Shown piece by piece: positions 33,730 to 41,700 of a stretch of DNA of 64,000 nt (position 1 is the first letter of the stretch; every line of letters begins with the position of its first letter). The position numbers were made by a program, and so were the translations under genes. This DNA comes from Methanoculleus sp. UBA430. Its GTDB lineage: Archaea > Halobacteriota > Methanomicrobia > Methanomicrobiales > Methanoculleaceae. Below the pieces are notes generated by a model that saw nothing but the letters and a program-made list of their open reading frames with translations, did not search any database and was not told where the DNA came from. Location: assembly GCF_002506585.1 (NCBI RefSeq), contig NZ_DAXW01000009.1:322346-386345 (forward strand), in the 5' to 3' direction.

Positions 33730-33795
33730 CGGGCTGCGCATCTGACGACGCTCGAGCTCCGTTTCTGCCGAAACGTCGCTTATCGCCATCCGCCA
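33730..33795 (+). repeat. Isolated unit of the hairpin repeat family
   Basis: The 135-base gap before cobN contains GCATCTGACGACGC, GCTCGAGCTCCGTTTC and TATCGCCAT in the same order as related words in the 28.3-29.2 kb island (CGCACCTGACGATGC, GCTCGAGCTCCGTTCC, ATATCGCCAT). It is therefore a dispersed member of that family, at the other edge of the region separating cobN from the chelatase subunit. Confidence 0.55.
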
Positions 33796-33807
33796 TCTTC
33801 ACGCCGC

Positions 33808-36800
33808 TCACCCCTTCCTCCGCGCTCCCTGCAGCGCCTTTGCATCATTCACAGTCACCACGCGGACCGCGCCGCCCTGGACGTCGCCGCCGGCATCGCC
33901 CATCCGATCTTCGATCCAGCCTTCAATCTCCAGATACGCCGCCTGCAGCCCCTTGAGGACGTCCGGGTCGGCATCCCAGAGGCCGCGTTTGTGCCCCTCA
34001 AGCAGCCGCCTCCCGATCTCCTCGAGCGCCCAGGGGTTCTCGTCCGCGAAGAACTGCCTCATCTCCGGGTCGAGGACAAACGTGCGGGTGATATCGTCGA
34101 AGATACGGTCGTCCACCTCCTGCGTCGTCGCCTCCCACCCATAGACAGTGCCCACCTGCCGGGAGATGTCCCCGGCACCCTTGTAGCCGTGCCGCTTCAT
34201 CCCCTCGATCCACTTCGGGTTGAGGAGTTTCGCCCTGACGACCCGCCGTACCTCCTCGGCAAGCGTCCTGACCTCCACGCGATCCCGGTCGCGCGTATCG
34301 CCGTAATAGGCGGACACGTCCTGCTTCGAGAGAGCCCTCGCGGCTCCGGTCAGCCCGCCGTGCGCCCCGAAGTAGCAGCAGCACCCAAGAAGGTCGTACT
34401 CGTCGGTCACCGTCTTGTTGAAGGTGAGGTCGATGGTGGCAAGTTGTGCGGAGAAGGTCTCACGGGACACTTCACCGAAGTTGCTCCGTCCGTAGGCATA
34501 ACTGTTCCACCGGACAAAGACCTCCGCAAGGTCCGCATCCTCCTTCCAGGCCGATGCATAAACCGCCAGGCTGACGCCGTTGCCATAGGTGCCCGGCCCG
34601 CTCCCGAAGATACGGGCCGTCCCGCTCCCCTGGAGGGCGTGCTTCCGCACGAAGTTCATCTCGGGCGGCTCGTCCAGTATGGCGACCTCCCGGATAGCGT
34701 CGTCCAGGAGTTCGATACAGGTGTAGAAGCAGTCACGAAGGATCCCGCTCATCCTGACGGTGACGTCGATCCTCGGGCGTCCGAGTTGTTCAAGCGGAAT
34801 CACGTGGTAGGACCTGACCCTGCCGTCCGTCCAGATTGGCTCGACCCCGATGAGGGAGAAGATCTGCGCAAGCTGCTCGCCGTCGGCCCACATAACATCG
34901 GATGCCATCCAGTACATACCGATATTCTCAGGGATCCGCCCGTGCTCGCCGACGTACTTCGCAACGACGCTATCCGCAAGCCGCATCCCGATCCGCCACG
35001 CGGCGTGGGTGGGAACCCGGAAGGGGTCAAGCGAGTAGAAGTTCCGCCCGGTGGGGAGCACCTCGGGTTTACCTCGCGTGATCAGCCCGGAGGGACCCGG
35101 CGCGATATAGCCCCCCGCGCAACCCGAGAGCAGGCTCCCGATCTCGTCGGAGTCGTCTATCCGCGCTGCAAGATCGAGGACGCCGGCCCGGATCGTTTCG
35201 AGTGCTTCCGGATCGCGCCGGACGAGAAGGCCGGAGAGCGCCCGTTCCACCGCCCGGTCGGGGAGATCTCCCTCCAGGAACGCGGCAATCAGGCTCTTTG
35301 CCGCGGCTTCGGCGTCCCGCAGCAGGGCATCGTCCGTAACGGAAGCGTCGTGCCCCATCATCCGGAGCACCGCGCCCCTCACCTCGCCGGTATACCGCAT
35401 GATGGCATGGACGAACTCCACCCGGCGCTCGCCCTCCGGCACCTCCCCGAAGATGTGCATCCCCTCGGGGATCCGGGTATCGGCGATCCGGGTTACAGCG
35501 GTATGGGCGGCATCGACCACATCCTCGAACGAAGATCCGTGTTCGCGCAGGGCGCGAAGCCCGATCTCGTCGGCGATGCCGGTCTGCTCCAGGAGTTCGG
35601 CGATGGTGTGTTCGAGCGCGTGCGCCCTTGCCCGGTCGACGTCTTTTGCCCGGCGATAGTCCGCGATCTGCTCTTCGAGTTCCTTCAACCCCGCATAGAG
35701 GTCGCTCGCGACCATCACCGTCTGCATGTGGTCGACGAGGGTCGCATAGCTCCGCCGCTTGGCGAGCGTTCCCTCCGGCGGGTTGTCGGCATTGTAGATG
35801 TAGAGGTGGGGCACGGTCCCGATGGCGATATCGGGAAAACAGGCATCCGAAGGGGCGACCGATTTGCCGGGCAGGAATTCGAAATTCCCGTGCGTGCCGA
35901 CATGGACGATCACGTCCGCACCGAACGTCTCCTCGATGTAGCGGTAGGTCGCAAGGTATTGGTGGGTCGGCGGAACGCCCGGGTCGTGGAGGATCCGACA
36001 GACCTCTCCGTCGCACCGCGGGCCGGCGCACCCGCGCTTGGGCTGGACGCAGACGATCGCGTTCCCGTAACGCACCCCGGTGACGACGATCCTTCCCTCG
36101 TGAACCATCGCCGGCGGGACACCGTCCATCTCCTCGCCCGGCGGCCGGCCCCACGCCTCACAGATACGGGTCCGGACATCGGGAGGGAGCGTCTCGAACC
36201 AGGCGGCATACTCCCCGGGTTCCACCAGCGCAAGGGCGCCGCCACGGGAGACGATCTCCGCAACCGACGTCCAGCGGAAGTCGCTGATGGCTTTCCGATC
36301 CATGATAGTCTCGATCAGGGCTTTTCCACTCTCCGGGCATTCGACCGCATATCCCCGGTCGCGCATCGCTTCGAGGATTCTTGCGACGCTCTCCAGCGTG
36401 TCGAGGTGCGCCCCGGCCCCGACCGACGCCTCGACCGAGGCACAGGGCTTGTTGTGGAGGATAAAAGCCACCCGCCTCTCTGCGGCGGGTCTGGACGCAA
36501 GATCGACCCACTTCTTGACCCTGCCTACGAACTTCTCCACCCGCTCGGCGATGGGAACGTGCCGCTCGCCCTCCGTGCCCGCCTGGTCGCGGCTCTCCGC
36601 GGCACCGAGCGGCACCATCTCGATTACACCGAAAAACTCGGGCATCGCAACGTACCAGGAGACGTCGCTCCCGCGCATCCCCTCGGTATCGGCTCTCCAC
36701 TCGGCTTCAGTCCGGTGATAGAGAATCAGGGGGTGAAAAACAGGTACGCCGAGTTTCGCGAGCGCCTCGGTGAAGGCATCGGCGTCACGGGGAGGGGTGA

Positions 36801-37509
36801 ACGTTCTTGCGTCGATGAGCGCAGAGATCCGGCCCGCAAAGAAGGTGTCTATCACCTCCCGATCCGACCGCGCCCCGATCTCCTTATCGGACACCCCGAA
36901 GCAGAATACCGGGAGAACGTCGTAATTCCTCTCAAGTTCCCGTATCAGGGCATCCTCGACGGCCAGATCCCCGTTCACCCAGTGCGTCCGGGAAAAAAGG
37001 ATGCCGACGCGGATGCGGTGCCGGGACGGATACCAGGCGAGGTACACGTCCGGGTCGTCGAAGACCGCACCGACGTCCGGGTGATAGATCCCCTCCCAGC
37101 GAGTCTTATGCGGCGGGTCGTAGACGACGTCCGCCCCAACCACCTCCGCCTGGACGTACCGGATCAGGTTCCCGATGTTCAGAGGTCCGCCATAGAGGAA
37201 GTAGGTGCTCACCGTGGAGACGACGGCAAGCGGGACGGTCGAGGCCGACCAGGAGGCGTCGGTGTAGCCGAACGCTATCACCGGAATGCCCTCCGCGAGA
37301 CCGCCCAGGATCTCGTCCCAGACGGGGTCGTGCGACGGATGGACTAAAACGACGTCCGATCCGTTGCACGACTCGATGCACCTCTCCCGCTTCTCTGAAT
37401 CGTCCGTCAGTTCATGGAACTGCCACGCGGCAAGGTCGATCCCCATCTCCCGCGCTACACTGGAAAACTGCAGCAGTTCGCTGCCCCAGGCTACGATTGT
37501 TACTCTCAT
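33808..37509 (-). CDS. cobN: Cobaltochelatase CobN-type large subunit
   Basis: ATP-dependent metal insertion subunit, 1233 residues, matching CobN/BchH length. It inserts cobalt into a corrin ring, working with the AAA/VWA subunit at 25490-27505. Recognisable stretches include PTHQYLATYRYIEETFGADVIVHVGTHGNFEFLPGKS, RNFYSLDPFRVPTHAAWRIG, LGRPRIDVTVRMSGILRDCF and LNPKWIEGMKRHGYKGAGDIS, all typical of CobN. The gene is last in a five-gene operon after an import system; its ATG overlaps the ATPase stop by four bases. Whether the chelated metal is cobalt is inferred from family; an alternative is Mg or Ni in another tetrapyrrole. Confidence 0.93.
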   Translation of the reverse strand: MRVTIVAWGSELLQFSSVAREMGIDLAAWQFHELTDDSEKRERCIESCNGSDVVLVHPSHDPVWDEILGGLAEGIPVIAFGYTDASWSASTVPLAVVSTVSTYFLYGGPLNIGNLIRYVQAEVVGADVVYDPPHKTRWEGIYHPDVGAVFDDPDVYLAWYPSRHRIRVGILFSRTHWVNGDLAVEDALIRELERNYDVLPVFCFGVSDKEIGARSDREVIDTFFAGRISALIDARTFTPPRDADAFTEALAKLGVPVFHPLILYHRTEAEWRADTEGMRGSDVSWYVAMPEFFGVIEMVPLGAAESRDQAGTEGERHVPIAERVEKFVGRVKKWVDLASRPAAERRVAFILHNKPCASVEASVGAGAHLDTLESVARILEAMRDRGYAVECPESGKALIETIMDRKAISDFRWTSVAEIVSRGGALALVEPGEYAAWFETLPPDVRTRICEAWGRPPGEEMDGVPPAMVHEGRIVVTGVRYGNAIVCVQPKRGCAGPRCDGEVCRILHDPGVPPTHQYLATYRYIEETFGADVIVHVGTHGNFEFLPGKSVAPSDACFPDIAIGTVPHLYIYNADNPPEGTLAKRRSYATLVDHMQTVMVASDLYAGLKELEEQIADYRRAKDVDRARAHALEHTIAELLEQTGIADEIGLRALREHGSSFEDVVDAAHTAVTRIADTRIPEGMHIFGEVPEGERRVEFVHAIMRYTGEVRGAVLRMMGHDASVTDDALLRDAEAAAKSLIAAFLEGDLPDRAVERALSGLLVRRDPEALETIRAGVLDLAARIDDSDEIGSLLSGCAGGYIAPGPSGLITRGKPEVLPTGRNFYSLDPFRVPTHAAWRIGMRLADSVVAKYVGEHGRIPENIGMYWMASDVMWADGEQLAQIFSLIGVEPIWTDGRVRSYHVIPLEQLGRPRIDVTVRMSGILRDCFYTCIELLDDAIREVAILDEPPEMNFVRKHALQGSGTARIFGSGPGTYGNGVSLAVYASAWKEDADLAEVFVRWNSYAYGRSNFGEVSRETFSAQLATIDLTFNKTVTDEYDLLGCCCYFGAHGGLTGAARALSKQDVSAYYGDTRDRDRVEVRTLAEEVRRVVRAKLLNPKWIEGMKRHGYKGAGDISRQVGTVYGWEATTQEVDDRIFDDITRTFVLDPEMRQFFADENPWALEEIGRRLLEGHKRGLWDADPDVLKGLQAAYLEIEGWIEDRMGDAGGDVQGGAVRVVTVNDAKALQGARRKG

Positions 37510-38303
37510 AGGATCTCCGCCAGATTATCATTCTCCAACGGCCGGAGGGGGACCACGTACGGAACCCCCATCTCGTCCTTCACGACCGCCTCGATTCCAT
37601 AGACTGCGCGCATCATTCCCCCGGTCAGGAGAGAAGACGGCGCCCCCTGCCCGAGCACCCGCCCCTCCTTCAGCATCATGATCCGGTGACAGTAGCGGGC
37701 GGCAAGGTTCAGGTCATGGATCGCCGCCACCACTGCAAGCCGGTGTTCTTCCGCAAGCCGGGCGAGGAGGGCCATCACCTCGATCTGGTTGCGCATATCA
37801 AGCGCGCTCGTCGGTTCGTCGAGGAGGAGGAGCCGGGCGTCCTGCGCGAGCGCCCGCGCGATCAGCACCCGCTGCCGCTCCCCTCCCGAGAGGCGGTCGA
37901 CCCTGCGGGACGCAAAGCCGCCGATATCGAGGAGGGCAAGCGCCTCCGAGACCTTCCATTTATCCTCCTCGGAGACGCTCCACCGCAGGTGCGGCCGCCT
38001 GCCCATCAGGATGGTCTCAAAGACCGTCGCAGAACTGGAGATGCCGCCGTTCTGCGGAACATAAGCAATAGTCCGCGCGATCTCCGTCCGGCTCATCGAG
38101 GAAAGGTCGCGCCCGTCGAGACGGAGGTCTCCTTCCGGGTCGAGGATCCGGTCCAGGCACCGGATCAGCGTCGTCTTCCCGGACCCGTTCGGCCCGACGA
38201 GCCCGAGGACTTCCCCCCTATCGAGTGAGAACGAGACGTCCGCAAGCGCCTGCCGATCGCGGTACGAGAACGAGAGTCCGCGCGCGCAGAGCAGGGGCGC
38301 CAT
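37506..38303 (-). CDS. ABC transporter ATPase, FecE/BtuD type
   Basis: 265-residue ATPase energising import of a metal chelate or corrinoid. It has Walker A GPNGSGKTT, Q-loop YVPQNGG, signature RLSGGERQRVLIARAL, Walker B LLLLDEPTSALD and the switch histidine in AAIHDLNLAA. It overlaps both its permease (one base) and cobN (four bases). Sequence type matches iron-siderophore and cobalamin importers. Confidence 0.93.
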   Translation of the reverse strand: MAPLLCARGLSFSYRDRQALADVSFSLDRGEVLGLVGPNGSGKTTLIRCLDRILDPEGDLRLDGRDLSSMSRTEIARTIAYVPQNGGISSSATVFETILMGRRPHLRWSVSEEDKWKVSEALALLDIGGFASRRVDRLSGGERQRVLIARALAQDARLLLLDEPTSALDMRNQIEVMALLARLAEEHRLAVVAAIHDLNLAARYCHRIMMLKEGRVLGQGAPSSLLTGGMMRAVYGIEAVVKDEMGVPYVVPLRPLENDNLAEIL

Positions 38304-39364
38304 CAGACATCCCTCCTGCGCATGAAGAGGTAGAGGAAGAACGGGATGCCGAGGAACGCCGTCATGATCCCGACCGGGATGATCGCCCCGGCGATTGCCG
38401 TGCGGGCGAGGCAGTCGGCGCCGAGGAGGAGAACAGCTCCCACGAGCCCGGATGCGGGGATGAGGGTCCGATAGTCGGCCCCGATCGCCATCCGGGTGAT
38501 ATGGGGCGCGACCAACCCGATGAACCCTATAGTGCCGGTGAAGCAGATGATCACCGCCGTCACGAGGGATGCGGCAAGCATGAACCCGGCCATGGACCGC
38601 TCCACCGGCACGCCGAGGCTTTTGGCCACCTCGTCACCTTCGGCGAGGGCGTTGAGGTCCCACGCGCGCCAGAGGAGGGGCGGGACGACGGCAGCGACGA
38701 CGACCGCCACGATCGCCAGTTTCGGCCAGGACGACTTGTCCAGGGACCCGAACATCCAGAAGACGACCTCCTGCACCTTCTCGGAGGTCCCCAGGTACTG
38801 GAGGAACGAGGTGATAGCCGAGAAGAGGTACATGAGTGCGATCCCGGCGAGGATCATCGTCTCGCTCCCCAGGCCCTTCAGGCGGGCCATGCCGTAGATG
38901 GCGCCCGCGGCGAGCATGGCGAAGAGAAAGGCGTTGCCGATGACGAGGTAGCCGGAGAGGAAACCGGCCCCGAGGATGATGGCGATCGAGGCGCCGCACG
39001 AGGCGGCGGAGGCGATCCCGAGCGTGAAGGGGCTCGCGAGCGGGTTTCTGAGGACCCCCTGCATCACCGTGCCGGCGATCGCAAGACCGAACCCCGCCAC
39101 GATCGCGAAGAGCACGCGATGCAGCCGCCAGCCCCAGACGATCCCGACGGCGTTGGACTCGACCATCCGGTCCGGCAGGTCGACCACTCCGGGGAAGAGC
39201 CCGGCGAGGATGGCGAGGTAGGAGTCGGCGACCGGGAGGTCCGCCGATCCGAGGGTCACGGCGACCCCGACAAGCGCTACAAGGATCAGAATGAGGCCTG
39301 CGATGAAGAGCGCCCTCTTCTCCGTGAGCTTTTCGTACTCCAGTCTGCCGAAGTCGGTCATCAT
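38303..39364 (-). CDS. FecCD-type ABC transporter permease
   Basis: Membrane channel subunit, 353 residues with about ten transmembrane helices. FecCD/BtuC landmarks are present: LPDRMVESNAVGIVWGWRLHRVL near the start, GFGLAIAGTVMQGVLRNPLASPFTLGI, the coupling region SLGVPVERS, and GFIGLVAPHITRM. Family substrates are ferric siderophores, haem and cobalamin. Linkage to cobN favours a cobalt compound or corrinoid. ATG overlaps the binding-protein gene end by four bases. Confidence 0.93.
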   Translation of the reverse strand: MMTDFGRLEYEKLTEKRALFIAGLILILVALVGVAVTLGSADLPVADSYLAILAGLFPGVVDLPDRMVESNAVGIVWGWRLHRVLFAIVAGFGLAIAGTVMQGVLRNPLASPFTLGIASAASCGASIAIILGAGFLSGYLVIGNAFLFAMLAAGAIYGMARLKGLGSETMILAGIALMYLFSAITSFLQYLGTSEKVQEVVFWMFGSLDKSSWPKLAIVAVVVAAVVPPLLWRAWDLNALAEGDEVAKSLGVPVERSMAGFMLAASLVTAVIICFTGTIGFIGLVAPHITRMAIGADYRTLIPASGLVGAVLLLGADCLARTAIAGAIIPVGIMTAFLGIPFFLYLFMRRRDV

Positions 39365-40575
39365 GCCGGGTACACAAACGTCCCGTGTTTATCGAGGTCG
39401 TAGTCGAGTCGCTGGAACTCCTCCAGGTACTGCCGGTGAATGGCGCGGGGGTCGAGATCGGGGAAGAGGTCCGGGTAGAACCATTTTGCCATGTATGCGA
39501 CGCCGATGAAGTACTCGGGCCCTCCGATGACGTCGGAGTGGATGACGTGCACCCGCCCGTCCCTGACCGCGCCTATCCGGTCCCAGACCGGGCGGCTCTC
39601 GATCGTGCGGCAGACCTCTTCGAAGGGTGCCGGGTCGTCGCCGCCGTAACCCCCGAAGACCAGTTCGCCGGCGCCCACGATCTTGACGATGACGTCGGGG
39701 TTCCTGCTGATGACTGCCTCGGGGTCGACCACCGGGTACTCGACCGTGGTGTCGGCGAAGATGTTCCGGCCGCCGGCAAGTTCGATCTTCTCGTCGTAGC
39801 CCGAGCCCTTGCCGGCACTCTTGTAGTCGTTCCAGCTCTCAAGGTAGACCGGCACCCGGTCGTCGGCCGGTATCGAGGCTATGCGTCCGGCCACGGTATT
39901 CATCACGCTCCCGTGGAACGCGAGGAACCGTTCGGTTTCCTCTTCTGTCCCGAGGAGAGCCCCCATCTTCCGTGCCTCGTCGGCGTAGACCGCCGGCCGG
40001 TAGCTGTCGAACCGGAAGAAGCGGATAGTGGGGTCGATGGACAAAAGCGTCTCTTCAATCTCGTCGCAGGACGACTGCGAGATGGTGGCGTAGAGGAAGA
40101 CCGCGTCGGGGCGGACCGCGGCCGCCTGCTCGTAGTCGGGTGACCAGACCGATCCGAGGTTCGCCGTCCCGCGGTACTCGGGGAAGTAGGTCGGGTCCTC
40201 GAGGGTGTACTTGCTCACGCCCACGACCCGGTCGGGCTCCACGCCGATCGACCGCATCATCTCGAGGGTGTCGCTGTTGAAGAGCGCGATCCTCCTGAGC
40301 GGACGGGTGAGCGTCGTCGCCCGCCCTGATGTATCGGTTATCTTGAGCGCCCGGCCGTCCCAGTGCTCATAGACGAACGCTGCGTCCCGGAGGTCGACGG
40401 GCGACGGGGCTGCCGCCGTTCCGCCCATGAACCGGACGTCCAGGGAGTCAAGGATTGCCGTCGCGAGTTCCGGCGCCGTCAGGGTATCGTCGCCGTCACG
40501 GTCGCACGGGACCCCCTGCGCCATCCCTGCGAGGAGGCAGAGAGAGCAGGCGAGCAGGAGCAGGCGCCGGGTCAC
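39361..40575 (-). CDS. ABC transporter substrate-binding protein with N-terminal EF-hand/dockerin-like motif
   Basis: Exported binding protein of 404 residues for the FecCD-type importer. Start is the GTG at 40575, overlapping the upstream stop as GTGA and seven bases after GGAGGTG; this gives a clean signal peptide (TRRLLLLACSLCLLAGMAQG). Immediately after it comes a calcium-loop motif: D25, D27, D29, T31, T33 and E36 in the EF-hand pattern. The BtuF/FepB-like body follows: PLRRIALFNSDTLEMMRSIG, VSKYTLEDPTYFPEYRG, and a C-terminal lobe with DPEAVISRNPDVIVKI and VWDRIGAVRDGRVHVI. A dockerin-like segment on an ABC binding protein is unusual in bacteria. Ligand unknown, probably a corrinoid or metal chelate. 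Confidence 0.9.
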   Translation of the reverse strand: MTRRLLLLACSLCLLAGMAQGVPCDRDGDDTLTAPELATAILDSLDVRFMGGTAAAPSPVDLRDAAFVYEHWDGRALKITDTSGRATTLTRPLRRIALFNSDTLEMMRSIGVEPDRVVGVSKYTLEDPTYFPEYRGTANLGSVWSPDYEQAAAVRPDAVFLYATISQSSCDEIEETLLSIDPTIRFFRFDSYRPAVYADEARKMGALLGTEEETERFLAFHGSVMNTVAGRIASIPADDRVPVYLESWNDYKSAGKGSGYDEKIELAGGRNIFADTTVEYPVVDPEAVISRNPDVIVKIVGAGELVFGGYGGDDPAPFEEVCRTIESRPVWDRIGAVRDGRVHVIHSDVIGGPEYFIGVAYMAKWFYPDLFPDLDPRAIHRQYLEEFQRLDYDLDKHGTFVYPA

Positions 40576-41042
40576 CGGCCGCACCTCCACCGGTATGCCG
40601 CAGCAAGCGCGACGATCGCGGCTGCACACCCGAAACCGGGTGTGCCGGGCGCCGTCGCAGCGCCAGGTCCGGGGTTCCGGGGCTCGCCGGCCCCCACGGT
40701 ACCCGACTCACCGGTCAGCAGGTCTTCCCATGTGCCGGCGAACGCTTCCGCGGCGTCCGGCGGCCCCTGGACCCGGTAACGGATCGTCTCTTCGCCGATG
40801 ACGGCGAAGGCGACCTGCTGCCCGGAGACCCGGGTGCGGTTCTCCGGGTGGTCCGCCTCCGTCCACGTGCAGCCGTCGGGGAGTGTCTCGACGATGCCCC
40901 CGACGGGGATGTCCGTCAGCGTGAGGGTTATATCAAGACCGTTCCCTGAGGGCGTGACGATTCTCTCGATGCTCCCGGCCGCTGCGGGGGCCGCGAGCAC
41001 AAAGACCAGGATGCACAGGAGTACTGCTCTCTTCGGTAGCAT
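40572..41042 (-). CDS. Small PGF-CTERM surface protein leading the cobN operon
   Basis: 156-residue exported protein. A signal peptide spans about 1-22 (AVLLCILVFVLAAPAAAG). A beta-rich middle of about 80 residues follows (GLDITLTLTDIPVGGIVETLPDGC, then TRVSGQQVAFAVIGEETIRYRV). The end is a Gly/Pro-rich linker and TPGFGCAAAIVALAAAYRW with terminal basic residues, a PGF-CTERM anchor. Its gene is first in the operon and overlaps the binding-protein gene by four bases. The middle domain resembles short surface proteins of methanogens without known function; here it may help capture the transported ligand. Confidence 0.82.
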   Translation of the reverse strand: MLPKRAVLLCILVFVLAAPAAAGSIERIVTPSGNGLDITLTLTDIPVGGIVETLPDGCTWTEADHPENRTRVSGQQVAFAVIGEETIRYRVQGPPDAAEAFAGTWEDLLTGESGTVGAGEPRNPGPGAATAPGTPGFGCAAAIVALAAAYRWRCGR

Positions 41043-41689
41043 TGCAGGGATTTTTATCGTGTGGTGGTAAATATGTTTTTATTTGTGTTACTTATTCGAA
41101 GGTATTGAGAAATTAAACCAAAGGAGTGTGAACAAACCAATATAAATTGTGAATTCCCGCGGGGCTCTCCAGGAGCGTTGACAGAGGCCTGTCTCCACCG
41201 CGGGTGTTCGAGGTTGCCCTGAGACCTGGACCAGGAGGGGAGATCCAACAGAATGGCGGGCGGCACCTCCCGGTCCCGAACTCGAATCGCACATGAGTCC
41301 GGGAGCGGATGTCAAGCAGAACACACAAACCGGCCATAGGATGCGACCTCAGGCTTCACCGGTGAGATCGGTGCGCCGGATGCAGGGATCGGACCCGGTT
41401 TTCCCCCGGGCCTGTCCCGGTACACCGGGCCGTGGTGGGTATCATGTGGAGGTCCGACCCCCCTAAGGACGACAGACGCCGGGAAGCTGTGCCCGGGAGC
41501 GCGAACGTTCCAGGCTCCGGCTCCGATATGGTTCATACAAAATTCAAGGACGCTAACGAACGCCGGCCAGAGCGCCAGGGGATCGGGGCTTTCAAACCAT
41601 CTGGCCCCATATTTCCGGGGAAGAGAGAATTTTCGCCCCTTATTGTTCACAAAAAAATAAAAAGTCTTAATACTGAGTGATACTATCTG
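41043..41689. other. 647-base divergent promoter region
   Basis: Lies between the minus-strand cobN operon and the plus-strand DUF3344 operon. The 60 bases next to 41042 are AT-rich (CATATTTA near 41068-41075 reading minus), the likely cobN-operon promoter. The last 50 bases are also AT-rich (AAAAAAATAAAAAG at about 41652) and serve the other direction. The middle is GC-rich with no convincing gene; a 112-residue frame on the minus strand looks spurious. Confidence 0.5.
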
Positions 41690-41700
41690 ATGAATAGTAT
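41680..41700 (+). promoter_or_regulatory. Inverted repeat enclosing a start codon
   Basis: ATACTAT (41680-41686) and ATAGTAT (41694-41700) are exact inverted copies with a seven-base spacer that holds the ATG at 41690. It lies about 25 bases after the AT-rich promoter. It could be an operator at the transcript start or an RNA hairpin presenting the start codon. Confidence 0.4.

Noticed and set aside
33991..37347. 1118-residue plus-strand frame opposite cobN
   Set aside because: Composition is P/R/D-rich without domains. cobN on the other strand is unambiguous.
41312..41650. 112-residue minus-strand frame between the cobN and DUF3344 operons
   Set aside because: No recognisable similarity, and it runs through promoter-like AT-rich DNA.
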